Positions 1 to 5,373 of a stretch of 7,407 nt of DNA are shown one piece after another. Numbering within the stretch: position 1 is the stretch's first letter; each line of letters starts with the position of its first letter. Source of the DNA: an uncultured Eubacteriales bacterium (GTDB lineage Bacteria > Bacillota > Clostridia > Oscillospirales > Acutalibacteraceae); the NCBI GenBank assembly GCA_900321595.1, contig ONWP01000061.1, forward strand, positions 1 through 7,407. The letters run 5' to 3'. Position numbers and translations under genes: made by a program. Under the pieces are notes generated by a model. It made no database searches, was not told the origin of the DNA, and saw only the letters and a list, made by a program, of their open reading frames with translations.

Positions 1-843
1 CTGGTGCTCGTAAGCCCAGGCGTCGCGGCCGCCCCAGTTGTCGTATTCGTACAGGAAGGGCAGCGCCTTCTCGTACACGCCCTCGGGAGAGATCCCGCCG
101 CCGGATTTGCCCTCGCGCACCAGCACCAGCTTTTCGCCCGGGCGGTCGAGCACCGGGTACCGGGTCAGCGGCATGGCGTTGTAGTCCAGGAGGCTCTTGC
201 CGTTCACCACGAGGGAGTGGGAGTGCGCGTCGAAGAGCACCTTGTGCCGCCGGGCGTGTTTCGCGCCGTATTCGCGCAGCATCCCGATCACGCGGCCGAT
301 GCACTTCAGATCCCGGTCGTGGCCGGTGTACAGGTGGATCTGCCCCATGTGGAACGCCTCATAGCCGCAGTCGATGTACCGTCTGCCGCGGTAGTAGAAC
401 CACATCTGCGTCTCCTGCTTCGAGATGTCGGGCATGATCTCCCACGCGCCGCTGTCCTTCGGGAACAGGCACGCGTCGTAGTCGAAATTGCGCGTCTCGA
501 CCGGCAGGCCGAAGGCCTCGAATACCCACGCCGGGACAGGGACGTTCTCCACGTCCTCGCGGTAGAGCGCCTCGAAGATGCAGGCCTGCAGAATGACCTC
601 GGGATCGGCCGCGTGGATCTTGTCCGCGGAGGCCTTCGCGAGGGCGAAATGCGCCTCCTCGGGGCGGTCGCCCTTCCAGATGCCGGCGGCGCGTCCCAGG
701 AATTTGAGCCCGGTCTTTTTTATGACGCGGATGTCGTCGTCCAGCGTGTCGGACGAGTAGATCCACTGGGCGCTCGCCGCGCGGGAGAGATAGTATTCAA
801 GCACCTCGCGGGGCATGGAACCGTCGAAATCGCCTTTGCTCAT
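1..843 (-). CDS. Uncharacterised protein, C-terminal part cut by window edge
   Basis: The frame runs from an ATG at 843-841 to the left edge with no stop, giving 281 residues of an incomplete protein that begins MSKGDFDGSMPREVLEYYLS. The start is supported by an AAAGGAGA ribosome site (855-862) and a sigma-A-like promoter upstream. There is no signal peptide or membrane segment, so it is probably cytoplasmic. Visible blocks are an Ala-rich helical section (about residues 60-90, EEAHFALAKASADKIHAADP), a block near 145-176 containing YIDCGYEAFHMGQIHLYTGHD, a segment with DAHSHSLVVNGKSLLDYNAM, and FLYEYDNWGGRDAWAYEH at the cut end. The acidic and His-rich loops separated by hydrophobic strands suggest an alpha/beta, possibly TIM-barrel, hydrolase-like fold. 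That is inference; I recall similar unnamed proteins in Clostridia but cannot name a family. It is divergent from the beta-helix gene, which hints at shared carbohydrate-related regulation. The gene is certain, the function unknown. Confidence 0.85.
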   Translation of the reverse strand, partial: MSKGDFDGSMPREVLEYYLSRAASAQWIYSSDTLDDDIRVIKKTGLKFLGRAAGIWKGDRPEEAHFALAKASADKIHAADPEVILQACIFEALYREDVENVPVPAWVFEAFGLPVETRNFDYDACLFPKDSGAWEIMPDISKQETQMWFYYRGRRYIDCGYEAFHMGQIHLYTGHDRDLKCIGRVIGMLREYGAKHARRHKVLFDAHSHSLVVNGKSLLDYNAMPLTRYPVLDRPGEKLVLVREGKSGGGISPEGVYEKALPFLYEYDNWGGRDAWAYEHQ

Positions 844-868
844 AGGGTTGTCTGTCTCCTTTGCGCAG

Positions 869-888
869 ATGATACGATATTCTATCAT
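869..888. promoter_or_regulatory. Inverted repeat over the -10, possible operator
   Basis: ATGATA (869-874) and TATCAT (883-888) are exact inverted arms around an 8-base centre. The right arm overlaps the -10 element of the minus-strand promoter and the left arm covers its expected start point, a usual position for a repressor site. The arms are only 6 bp and AT-rich, so chance is possible. Confidence 0.25.
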
Positions 889-908
889 GCGGCCGTCACG
901 TTTTGCAA
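879..908 (-). promoter_or_regulatory. Sigma-A-like promoter of the left-edge gene
   Basis: On the minus strand a -35 TTGCAA (plus 903-908, 4 of 6 matches to TTGACA) and a -10 TAGAAT (plus 879-884, 5 of 6 to TATAAT) are separated by 18 bases. The -10 lies 35 bases upstream of the ATG at 843, leaving a short leader with the AAAGGAGA ribosome site. Confidence 0.65.
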
Positions 909-911
909 TGA

Positions 912-936
912 TTTTTGGACAAAAACCGTTTTTTTG
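912..936. promoter_or_regulatory. Overlapping AT-rich palindromes between divergent promoters
   Basis: TTTTTG (912-917) and CAAAAA (920-925) are perfect inverted arms around GA. CAAAAA also pairs with TTTTTG at 931-936, giving a second overlapping dyad. The block lies just upstream of the minus-strand -35 and about 33 bases upstream of the plus-strand -35, so it could bind a regulator shared by both genes or act as an UP-like element. Low-complexity A/T runs make such dyads easy to obtain by chance. Confidence 0.3.
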
Positions 937-968
937 CGGAAAATTCACAATTTCGCCCTGGCGGCCTG

Positions 969-997
969 TTCCAAAATCGCGGCGCCGGTGTTATAAT
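969..997 (+). promoter_or_regulatory. Extended -10 promoter of the beta-helix gene
   Basis: A perfect TATAAT (992-997) is preceded by TG at 989-990, forming the extended -10 element TGtTATAAT. A weak -35, TTCCAA (969-974), lies 17 bases upstream. The strong extended -10 may compensate for the poor -35. It is 33 bases upstream of the TTG start at 1030. Confidence 0.75.
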
Positions 998-1029
998 GGA
1001 ATCAATAAAACGACCTGGAGGGATCCGCC

Positions 1030-3213
1030 TTGTTGAAGAGATTACGAAAGATCCTGTTCGCGATCCTGACGCTCACGCTGACCTTCGGCTGCTTCGCCGT
1101 GCCGGCCGGCGCGTCCGCGACGCTGTACGTCTCCCCGGACGGCTCCGACGACGCGGCCGGCACGATCGACAGCCCGCTGGCGACGCTCGGCGGCGCGAAG
1201 GAGCGGGCGAAGACCCTCGGCGGCGACGTGACGGTGCTGTTCCGGGCGGGGGCGTACACCTTTGACGAGACCGTCCGCTTCGACGGGACGGACAAGGCCG
1301 GCGTGACCTACGCGGCGTATCCCGGCGAACGCGTGACCTTCACGGCGGGCAAGGCGTATACGGGCTTCGTCGAGGACGCGGTCAACGGCGTGCGCGCCTT
1401 CCGGCTGGACGTGGGGAACGACGACTTCAACGTGCTTTTTGGCGAAACGCGGATGCTGCGCCGTCCTCGCTACCCGGAGAGCGGCTATCTGCTGGTCGAT
1501 CACACCGAGGACGCGGACTGGGTCAACCGGGAGAATCAGGACGACTTCCACAAGGCGTGGAAGGCCATGTACGTAAAAAGCGGCGACGTGCCGGTCTTTC
1601 ACGGGGAACAGGACGTGGTGCTGCGCATCCTGCACTTCTGGAAGGACGAGATGCTGACGATCAAACGGTACGAGCCCGACACGGGGCGGCTGGAGTTCAG
1701 CCGTCTGTCGAGCATGAACGTCCGCGCGGGCGACCGGTACTTCTTTGAAAACGTGTTTGAGGCGCTGAACGAGCCGGGCGAGTGGTATCTCGACCGGGCG
1801 GACGGAACGCTCTGGTACGTGCCCTTCGAGGGAGAGACTGCCGCGGATCTGACGCTGTGGGGCTCCGATCTGGACACCATGATCGCGGTCGACGGCTGCG
1901 ACGGGCTGAAATTTGAGAACATCATTTTCCGGGGCAACGGCTTCCGCATCCCCCGGAACAACACGGAGCGCGACCTGAGCACGCAGGCCGGCTACGACGC
2001 GACGCCCTGCGTCTCCTTCGAGAACTGCGCCGGGATCGCCGTGAAAAACTGCGAATTCCGGGATGTGGCGGCGTGCGCCGTCTTCCTCGGCCGGGCCGTC
2101 TCGGACGCGGCCGTCGACAGCTGCGTCTTTGAGAATCTGGGCGCGCAGGCGGTTTACATCCGGGGTGAAAACGTGCCCGCGGACGACCCGGCGGTGACGC
2201 GGGACATCACCGTGACGAACTGCCTCGTGAACGGGTACGGGAAGCAGTTCTACAACGCCGTGGGCGTGCTGGTCATCCACGCGAACAGCGTCACCGTCAG
2301 CCGCAATGAGATCCACGACGGCTATTACACGGCGATCTCCTGCGGCTGGGTCTGGGGCTACGCCTACAACGTCACGGACAACTGCCGCATCGAGAACAAT
2401 CTGATCTACGACGTGGGGCAGGGCTGGCTCTCCGACATGGGCGGCATCTACATGCTGGGCGTGCAGCCGCGCACGGTCATCAGCGGCAACGTCATCCACA
2501 ACGTCGCTGCCGATCCCGGTCAGGGCGGCTACGGCGGCTGGGGGATCTACCTCGACGAGGGCTCCTCCGGCATGACGGTCACGAAAAACCTCGTCTACGC
2601 CTGCGGCAGCGACGCGTATCACCTGCACTACGGCGCGGACAACCGGATCGAAAACAACATCTTCGCCCTGAGCGCCGAGTCCCAGGTGCGCGTCGTCTCC
2701 CGGTACGAGAATCACAAGACCGCCGACTTCACGCGCAACATCCTGCTGACCGACGGCACGACGCCGACCTTCAGCCATGTGGAGGACAAAAAAGCGCTGA
2801 ACGCCTGGGACAACCTGCTGTGGGATCTGACCAACGGGGCGGAGGTCTACATCCAGCCCGGCGGTGATAACGAAAACGTCATCCGTCTGCCCGCGGCCCA
2901 GAGGCGGAAATACCTCGGCAGCACCGTGACGGCTTCTCCCGGCTTCGCGGACGCCGCGCGCTTTGACTTCACGCTGTCGCCGGATTCCCCCGCGCTGGCG
3001 CTGGGCTTCGAGCCGTGGGACTACGGCGAGGCCGGCACGCTTCCCGGCACGGTGATCGGGCTGGATCTCGCCGGCGGGCAGACGCCCTACAACGCGCACA
3101 GCCGGGCGCAGACGATGCGGCCGAGCCGGGAGCGGCTCGCTTTCCTGCGGAAGCTCTTCGACCGGCTGATCGACTTCTTCCGGCGGCTCGGATCGATGCT
3201 CGGCCGGAGCTGA
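1030..3213 (+). CDS. Exported right-handed beta-helix protein, GH141-like
   Basis: This 727-residue protein starts at TTG 1030 (TTG 1033 is also possible), 6 bases after the ribosome site GGAGGGA (1017-1023). Residues 1-30 are a signal peptide: basic LKRLRK, a hydrophobic core and a signal peptidase I site at AGASA. The N-terminal block LYVSPDGSDDAAGTIDSPLA (32-51) is the opening typical of exported beta-helix proteins. WYLDRADGTLWYVP (252-265) is a landmark that precedes the helix in this group. Repeating beta-helix rungs such as VKNCEFRDV, ITVTNCLVNGYG, CRIENNLIYDV, VISGNVIHNV and MTVTKNLVYACG fill about 290-560. The conserved core is SDMGGIYMLG (Asp469) followed by YGGWGIYLDEGSS (Asp509); two Asp about 40 residues apart resemble the proposed catalytic pair of GH141 enzymes, as I recall it. 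A polysaccharide-cleaving role outside the cell is therefore plausible but unproven. The C-terminus (about 696-727) is an amphipathic basic helix, not a dockerin or LPXTG signal. No clear terminator follows. Confidence 0.85.
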   Translation: MLKRLRKILFAILTLTLTFGCFAVPAGASATLYVSPDGSDDAAGTIDSPLATLGGAKERAKTLGGDVTVLFRAGAYTFDETVRFDGTDKAGVTYAAYPGERVTFTAGKAYTGFVEDAVNGVRAFRLDVGNDDFNVLFGETRMLRRPRYPESGYLLVDHTEDADWVNRENQDDFHKAWKAMYVKSGDVPVFHGEQDVVLRILHFWKDEMLTIKRYEPDTGRLEFSRLSSMNVRAGDRYFFENVFEALNEPGEWYLDRADGTLWYVPFEGETAADLTLWGSDLDTMIAVDGCDGLKFENIIFRGNGFRIPRNNTERDLSTQAGYDATPCVSFENCAGIAVKNCEFRDVAACAVFLGRAVSDAAVDSCVFENLGAQAVYIRGENVPADDPAVTRDITVTNCLVNGYGKQFYNAVGVLVIHANSVTVSRNEIHDGYYTAISCGWVWGYAYNVTDNCRIENNLIYDVGQGWLSDMGGIYMLGVQPRTVISGNVIHNVAADPGQGGYGGWGIYLDEGSSGMTVTKNLVYACGSDAYHLHYGADNRIENNIFALSAESQVRVVSRYENHKTADFTRNILLTDGTTPTFSHVEDKKALNAWDNLLWDLTNGAEVYIQPGGDNENVIRLPAAQRRKYLGSTVTASPGFADAARFDFTLSPDSPALALGFEPWDYGEAGTLPGTVIGLDLAGGQTPYNAHSRAQTMRPSRERLAFLRKLFDRLIDFFRRLGSMLGRS

Positions 3214-3303
3214 CGGACGCGCGATTATTTAGGTAAAATCATACAAAACGCAGGTCTTGTTTTTGTGCAGGTATACGAAATTTCAAAACATGCCGGAAAT
3301 CGT

Positions 3304-3333
3304 GTCACAAATTTATTTTTCAGAGAATATAGT
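3304..3333 (+). promoter_or_regulatory. Candidate promoter of the sigma-factor operon
   Basis: The 152-base gap 3214-3365 is AT-rich compared with its neighbours. TATAGT (3328-3333) has 5 of 6 matches to a -10, with GTCACA (3304-3309, 4 of 6) 18 bases upstream. It is 33 bases before the GTG start. No convincing intrinsic terminator for the beta-helix gene is visible in this gap, so some read-through is possible. Confidence 0.5.
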
Positions 3334-3348
3334 TAACAGGAAAGAGAA

Positions 3349-3375
3349 ATGAGAGGACTGCTTCCGTGTTGGTGA
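3349..3375 (+). CDS. Possible 8-codon leader peptide overlapping the sigma start
   Basis: ATG at 3349 opens an 8-residue frame, MRGLLPCW, ending in TGA at 3373-3375 inside the first codons of the sigma gene in another frame. AGGA at 3338-3341 lies 7 bases before this ATG, so it has its own plausible ribosome site. Translation ending just past the sigma GTG could couple the two. It is short enough to be chance, and I see no leader-type codon enrichment. Confidence 0.15.
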   Translation: MRGLLPCW

Positions 3376-3914
3376 CGAACGCGTTCGCGTCGGCCGACGA
3401 AAAACGCCGGTTCGAGCAGCTGTATGTGAAATACGGGCGGCTCATGCTGTCGGTGGCCATGGAGATGACGCACCGGCGCGATCTGGCGGAGGACAGCGTC
3501 CACGACGCGTTCCTGTCCATCGCGCGGCACATGGACCGCGTGACGGACGTGGACGCCGTGGAGACCCGGCGGTACGTGATGACGGTGCTGCGCACCTGCG
3601 CGATCAAGCAGTTCCGGCAGACGACGCGCGAGGTGAGCCTGGACGACCCGGATACCGGCTTCCGGGAGCAGGTCGCCCCGGACGACCCGGAGCGCGAGAG
3701 CATCGACCGCGAACGCGCCGGCGAGATGGTCGACCGCGTGCGGGCGCTGCCGGGCGCGCTGCGCGACGCGCTGCTGCTGTACGCGGTGCACGGTCTCGAC
3801 TATGACGAGATCGCCGACATGATGGGCGTGACGGAGGCCACCGTCCGCAAGCGGATCTCACGGGCCAGACAATATCTGATGAGGGGAGGGGAACGCCGTG
3901 ACGAGGACAAATGA
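3366..3914 (+). CDS. ECF-type RNA polymerase sigma factor
   Basis: This 182-residue protein directs RNA polymerase to a specific promoter set. The GTG at 3366 is preferred because GAGAGGA (3351-3357) lies 8 bases upstream; TTG 3369 and GTG 3372 are poorer alternatives. Sigma region 2 spans about residues 12-85, with FEQLYVKYGRLMLSVAMEMT and the core-binding/-10 segment DLAEDSVHDAFLSI. A variable acidic linker (about 92-115) follows. Region 4 spans about 118-171, with LPGALRDALLLYAVHGLDYD followed by the helix-turn-helix EIADMMGVTEATVRKRISRA. There is no region 1.1 or 3, which fits the ECF class, and the length is normal. The gene overlaps the next by 17 bases, implying translational coupling with its probable anti-sigma partner. 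No ECF-type GGAAC/CGTC promoter was found upstream, so autoregulation is not evident from sequence. Confidence 0.93.
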   Translation: MLVTNAFASADEKRRFEQLYVKYGRLMLSVAMEMTHRRDLAEDSVHDAFLSIARHMDRVTDVDAVETRRYVMTVLRTCAIKQFRQTTREVSLDDPDTGFREQVAPDDPERESIDRERAGEMVDRVRALPGALRDALLLYAVHGLDYDEIADMMGVTEATVRKRISRARQYLMRGGERRDEDK

Positions 3915-4524
3915 ATTCCCGCCGGAGGCGCTTGACGCGCTGATCCGGTATGAGACGGAGCTGTCGACGCGCGCGCCGCGGGAGACGGTCGAGCCGTCGT
4001 CCGCGCTGGAAAAGCGGATCCTCGCCATCGAGCCGAAGCAGACGGTCAGACGTCTGCCGAAGCGCGCCGTGCGGCTGCTTGTCGCCGCGGCGGCGATCCT
4101 CGTCCTGACGGTCTCCGCCGCCGCGTCGCCCGCGGTGCGGCAGTTTGTGCCGCGCGTTTTCTCCGATCACACGCAGCTGGTGACGCCGGCCGTCGACGAA
4201 AAGCTGGAGGACCTTGTCTGCGATATCGTCCCGGCGGGCTTTGCCGAGACGCAGCGCCAGCAGACGGCGGACGCGATCGTTGTCCGGTACGAGTCGGGCG
4301 ACGACTGGTTCACGCTGACGAAGTCCCTGTCCGGCGGATGGTTCGGCTTCGACACCGAGGAGACGGAAGCCAGAGAATTTGACGTGGACGGCGTGCGGCA
4401 CATCGCGTACGCGTCCGATGAGAATACCCGCGGGGTGATCCGGTACGACGGCAACTTTATCTACGCCGTTTCCGGCAGCCTCGACGAGGCCGCGCTGACG
4501 CAGATCGTCGACGGGGCAAGGTAA
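3898..4524 (+). CDS. Single-pass DUF4367 protein, probable anti-sigma factor
   Basis: The 208-residue product starts at GTG 3898, inside the end of the sigma gene, 5-6 bases after the purine-rich GGGGAGGGGAA (3882-3892). Residues 1-57 are charged and likely cytoplasmic. About 58-77 (VRLLVAAAAILVLTVSAAAS) form one membrane span. The rest is predicted outside the membrane. Residues about 112-208 match the DUF4367 pattern: VPAGFAE, then DWFTLTKSL, DTEETEAREFDVDGV, VIRYDGNFIYAVSGSLDEAA. In Bacillota, DUF4367 proteins are regularly coded next to ECF sigma factors and are presumed to hold them at the membrane. The direct overlap here supports that role. There is no HxxxCxxC zinc motif, so it is not a ZAS-type anti-sigma. 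The sigma-binding function is inferred from topology and context; the domain call is more secure. Confidence 0.8.
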   Translation: MTRTNEFPPEALDALIRYETELSTRAPRETVEPSSALEKRILAIEPKQTVRRLPKRAVRLLVAAAAILVLTVSAAASPAVRQFVPRVFSDHTQLVTPAVDEKLEDLVCDIVPAGFAETQRQQTADAIVVRYESGDDWFTLTKSLSGGWFGFDTEETEAREFDVDGVRHIAYASDENTRGVIRYDGNFIYAVSGSLDEAALTQIVDGAR

Positions 4525-4537
4525 GGGGGAATCGACG

Positions 4538-5203
4538 ATGAAGCTTCGAGTCATAGCGGCGTGTCTGCTGATCGCCGCGCTGATGATACCGATGACCGCG
4601 TACGCCGAACCGGTGGTCGCGCCCGCGTCGGAGACGCAGACCGCGCAACCGGAGATCCCGGTGGAGCCGACCGGCTACACCCCCGTGGCGCTCGCCATCA
4701 AGGGCGGCAGCGCCGCGTGGCGACAGATCGACCGGGGACTCGCGTTCCTGCACATCTCCGGCGCGACGGCGCGGTGCAGCGCGACCGTGGTGACGAATCA
4801 GAAAGCCGCCATCACCGTGAGCATGACGCTGCAGAGACTGATCTCCGGCAAATGGCAGAATCTGGAGACGTGGAAAAAATCCGCGACCGGCACGACGCTG
4901 TCGGACGAGCGCGGCAAGATCATCGAGCCCGGCGGCTCGTACCGGGCGCTGATCCGCATCCGGGTGGACAGTGACAACCTGACCGTGTACGCCTATCCGG
5001 AGCAGCAGCCGCTGCTGGTGGGCGACGTGGATCATGACAGCCGGATCCTGGCGAAGGACGCGCGGCTGGCGCTGCGCATCTCCGCGCGGCTCTACAAGGG
5101 CGACGCGTACGCCCCGCTCTGCGCCGACTACAACTGCGACGGCGCGGTGCGCGCCGGCGACGCCAGAGGCATCCTGCGCAGGTCGGCGGGACTGAAGACG
5201 TAA
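4538..5203 (+). CDS. Small exported protein with C-terminal dockerin-like module
   Basis: The 221-residue product starts at ATG 4538, 7 bases after AAGGGGGA (4523-4530), which overlaps the preceding stop; only 13 bases separate it from the DUF4367 gene. Residues 1-23 are a signal peptide ending AYA. A Pro/Glu/Thr-rich linker (24-47) follows. About 48-153 looks like a beta-sandwich of the kind in clostridial surface proteins: CSATVV, ITVSMTLQRLISGKWQNLET and GGSYRALIRIRV. Residues 162-218 contain two type I dockerin half-repeats. The first, GDVDHDSRILAKD, has Asp163, 165, 167 and 174. The second, ADYNCDGAVRAGD, has Asp197, Asn199, Asp201 and Asp208. Each is followed by an Arg/Leu-rich helix, and all calcium-ligand positions are filled. 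Dockerins bind cohesins, but the partner is not in this window. A role as a surface ligand or sensor input for the upstream sigma/anti-sigma pair is inference. Confidence 0.85.
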   Translation: MKLRVIAACLLIAALMIPMTAYAEPVVAPASETQTAQPEIPVEPTGYTPVALAIKGGSAAWRQIDRGLAFLHISGATARCSATVVTNQKAAITVSMTLQRLISGKWQNLETWKKSATGTTLSDERGKIIEPGGSYRALIRIRVDSDNLTVYAYPEQQPLLVGDVDHDSRILAKDARLALRISARLYKGDAYAPLCADYNCDGAVRAGDARGILRRSAGLKT

Positions 5204-5224
5204 CGCGCCTGCCATGAGAATACG

Positions 5225-5249
5225 AGCGGTCCGGCACGGGCCGCTTTTT
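5225..5249 (+). terminator. Intrinsic terminator of the sigma/DUF4367/dockerin operon
   Basis: AGCGGTCC (5225-5232) pairs with GGGCCGCT (5238-5245) through one T-G wobble, leaving a 5-base loop. A run of five T ends at 5249. It starts 22 bases after the dockerin stop and precedes a separate promoter for the next gene, so it closes the three-gene transcript. Confidence 0.9.
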
Positions 5250-5308
5250 GGTCTGCGCGCAAAAGGATCTTTTTTGCCGCCGGGATCCGAAAAAAACGCG
5301 ATACCGTC

Positions 5309-5337
5309 TTGCATTCGCGCAAATCCGCATTTATAAT
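5309..5337 (+). promoter_or_regulatory. Sigma-A promoter of the PHP gene
   Basis: TTGCAT (5309-5314) and a perfect TATAAT (5332-5337) are spaced by 17 bases. The -10 is 36 bases before the chosen ATG. This promoter shows that the PHP gene is a separate unit from the sigma operon. Confidence 0.85.
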
Positions 5338-5361
5338 AAAACTGTGGAAAACCGATGAAAC

Positions 5362-5365
5362 GGAG
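5362..5365 (+). promoter_or_regulatory. Ribosome site that fixes the PHP start at ATG 5374
   Basis: GGAG at 5362-5365 is the only good Shine-Dalgarno match. It overlaps the in-frame GTG at 5365, so that codon cannot be served by it. The in-frame ATG at 5374 is 8 bases downstream, the normal spacing. Confidence 0.75.
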
Positions 5366-5373
5366 TGGTCAAG

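Noticed and set aside
4..996. A 330-codon plus-strand frame over the left-edge gene
   Set aside because: It lacks a ribosome site and domain and extends across the divergent promoter region; the minus-strand frame has a ribosome site, promoter and normal amino-acid composition.
1081..1101. Possible lipoprotein signal (TFGC) in the beta-helix leader
   Set aside because: The -2 Phe and missing Leu at -3 do not fit a lipobox, and a good signal peptidase I site (AGASA) follows.
1042..3099. A 685-codon open frame on the minus strand opposite the beta-helix gene
   Set aside because: It is a GC-rich shadow: composition is Val/Arg/Ala/His-heavy with no domain, while the plus strand has a signal peptide, beta-helix rungs, promoter and ribosome site.
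3295..3320. Possible ECF autoregulatory promoter (GGAAAT at 3295-3300)
   Set aside because: No CGTC-like -10 is found 16-17 bases downstream; the sigma-A-like TATAGT pair fits better.
3898..4524. Zinc-binding anti-sigma (ZAS) domain
   Set aside because: The only Cys is at residue 109, outside the membrane span; no HxxxCxxC motif exists in the cytoplasmic part.
3604..4554. A 316-codon minus-strand frame over the sigma and DUF4367 genes
   Set aside because: It is a low-complexity Arg/Pro/Ala shadow opposite two confidently identified genes.
5267..5299. GGATC/GATCC and T6/A7 inverted repeats after the operon terminator
   Set aside because: The arms are 5-6 bases with long loops and A/T runs; the terminator at 5225-5249 already explains the region.
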